This document shows positions 31,634 to 32,197 of a stretch of 32,197 bases of DNA, piece by piece. The notes beneath the pieces were generated by a model that ran no database searches, was not told the DNA's origin, and worked only from the letters and a program-made list of their open reading frames with translations. Each line of letters starts with the position of its first letter. Position 1 is the first letter of the stretch. The stretch is from Candidatus Aminicenantota bacterium (GTDB lineage Bacteria > Acidobacteriota > Aminicenantia > S016-38), in contig JALXBI010000123.1 of the NCBI GenBank assembly GCA_026991555.1, positions 1 through 32,197 of the forward strand, in the 5' to 3' direction. Position numbers and translations under genes: made by a program.

Positions 31634-32197
31634 AGAGGGTTGCGGTAATAGCCTTCGGGGGAAACGCCCTGCTACCTTCAGACAGCCGGGGAACCCAGGA
31701 GGAGCAGTTTGCCAGGGCTAAGGAAGCCTCAGGAAGGATAGCTGAGCTCATTAGCAGAAATTACGATGTGGTGGTGGTTCACGGAAACGGTCCCCAGGTA
31801 GGTAACCTCCTCCTGCAAATGGAAACCGCCGCCCATATTATCCCCCCCTTCACCTTAGATGTGGCCGATGCCATGACCGAGGGTTCCATAGGGTACATGC
31901 TCCAGACCTGGCTGATAAATTACATGAGGATCCTCTCCATAGACCGGGAAGTGGAGACGGTTCTGACCCCAGTGCTTGTAGATCCCTTGGATCCAGCCTT
32001 TAAAAACCCCACCAAGCCGGTGGGGCCATTCTATACCAAGGAAAAGGCGGAAAAACTGGCTAAGGAAAAAGGCTGGGCAGTAATGGAAGATGCGGGGAGG
32101 GGATGGAGAAGGGTGGTTCCCTCTCCCAGGCCCATCGACATAATGAACAAAACCGTTATAAAGGCCTTGGTAAAGGAAGGGGTGGTGGTCATAGCAG
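31630..32197 (+). CDS. arcC: Carbamate kinase, 3' end beyond the window
   Basis: The first 189 residues of an enzyme usually about 310 long. It interconverts carbamoyl phosphate plus ADP with carbamate plus ATP. AFGGNALLP near the start, VVVVHGNGPQVGNLL (about 51-65) and LDVADAMTEGSIGYMLQ are amino acid kinase-family signatures typical of ArcC. The ATG overlaps the preceding stop (ATGA). No arginine deiminase or ornithine carbamoyltransferase gene is visible, though they may lie beyond the right edge. Confidence 0.95.
   Translation, partial: MKRVAVIAFGGNALLPSDSRGTQEEQFARAKEASGRIAELISRNYDVVVVHGNGPQVGNLLLQMETAAHIIPPFTLDVADAMTEGSIGYMLQTWLINYMRILSIDREVETVLTPVLVDPLDPAFKNPTKPVGPFYTKEKAEKLAKEKGWAVMEDAGRGWRRVVPSPRPIDIMNKTVIKALVKEGVVVIA

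Overview
The window looks like a chromosomal segment from a diderm (LPS-type) bacterium, probably thermophilic or from a deep-branching lineage. Outer-membrane biogenesis genes (LolC/E, LolD, BamA, Skp, FabZ, LpxA, LpxI) show the two-membrane envelope. Arg is written mostly AGG/AGA and Ile often ATA, genes overlap by a few bases, and GC content is roughly half; this resembles thermophilic Acidobacteriota/Aminicenantota-like genomes, but the phylum is an inference and no rRNA is present to settle it. No phage, insertion sequence, CRISPR array or rRNA was seen.

Layout. 1-346: gene-free, strongly C-rich/G-poor on the minus strand, with three copies of an 11-base core repeat. 347-3358 (minus): tRNA-Arg(ACG) followed after 15 bases by folE2, then folP, folK and a bifunctional-nuclease-family gene; this is a folate operon that appears to start at the tRNA promoter. 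3385-6091 (minus): bactofilin, aldehyde dehydrogenase and a LipM-like acyltransferase, tightly coupled. 6194-19215 (plus): one long co-directional run of ribH, nusB, lysS, lolC/E, lolD, a ClpA/ClpC-type unfoldase, bamA, skp, fabZ, lpxA, lpxI, a Gfo/Idh/MocA oxidoreductase and a serine hydrolase, with almost every junction overlapping. It joins translation housekeeping to outer-membrane assembly and early lipid A synthesis, but lacks lpxD and lpxB at the places they often occupy.

19245-24183 (plus): a secreted M1 peptidase and a membrane protein, then a ZnuABC-type metal transporter whose binding protein lacks one metal-ligand His. 24200-24769 (minus): an unrecognised conserved-looking protein. 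24852-25598 (plus): an exported, barrel-like protein, convergent with glnA (25595-26941, minus). 26986-29137 (plus): a shortened TldD/TldE-like protease pair, divergent from glnA. 29125-29244 (minus): a 39-residue single-span membrane protein gene. 29359-32197 (plus): a secreted protein, a Pur-alpha-like 70-residue protein, a cDPGS-like P-loop GTPase and the start of carbamate kinase.

The points most worth a second look are three genes whose -10 box sits exactly 6 bases before the ATG (probable leaderless mRNAs, all for exported proteins), the tRNA-folE2 junction, the mini TldD/TldE pair, the single-repeat Pur-alpha-like protein, the cDPGS-like/carbamate kinase pair, and the possible GnnA-like enzyme in the lipid A cluster. 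I did not find a clearly new multi-gene system; these are candidates of varying strength.
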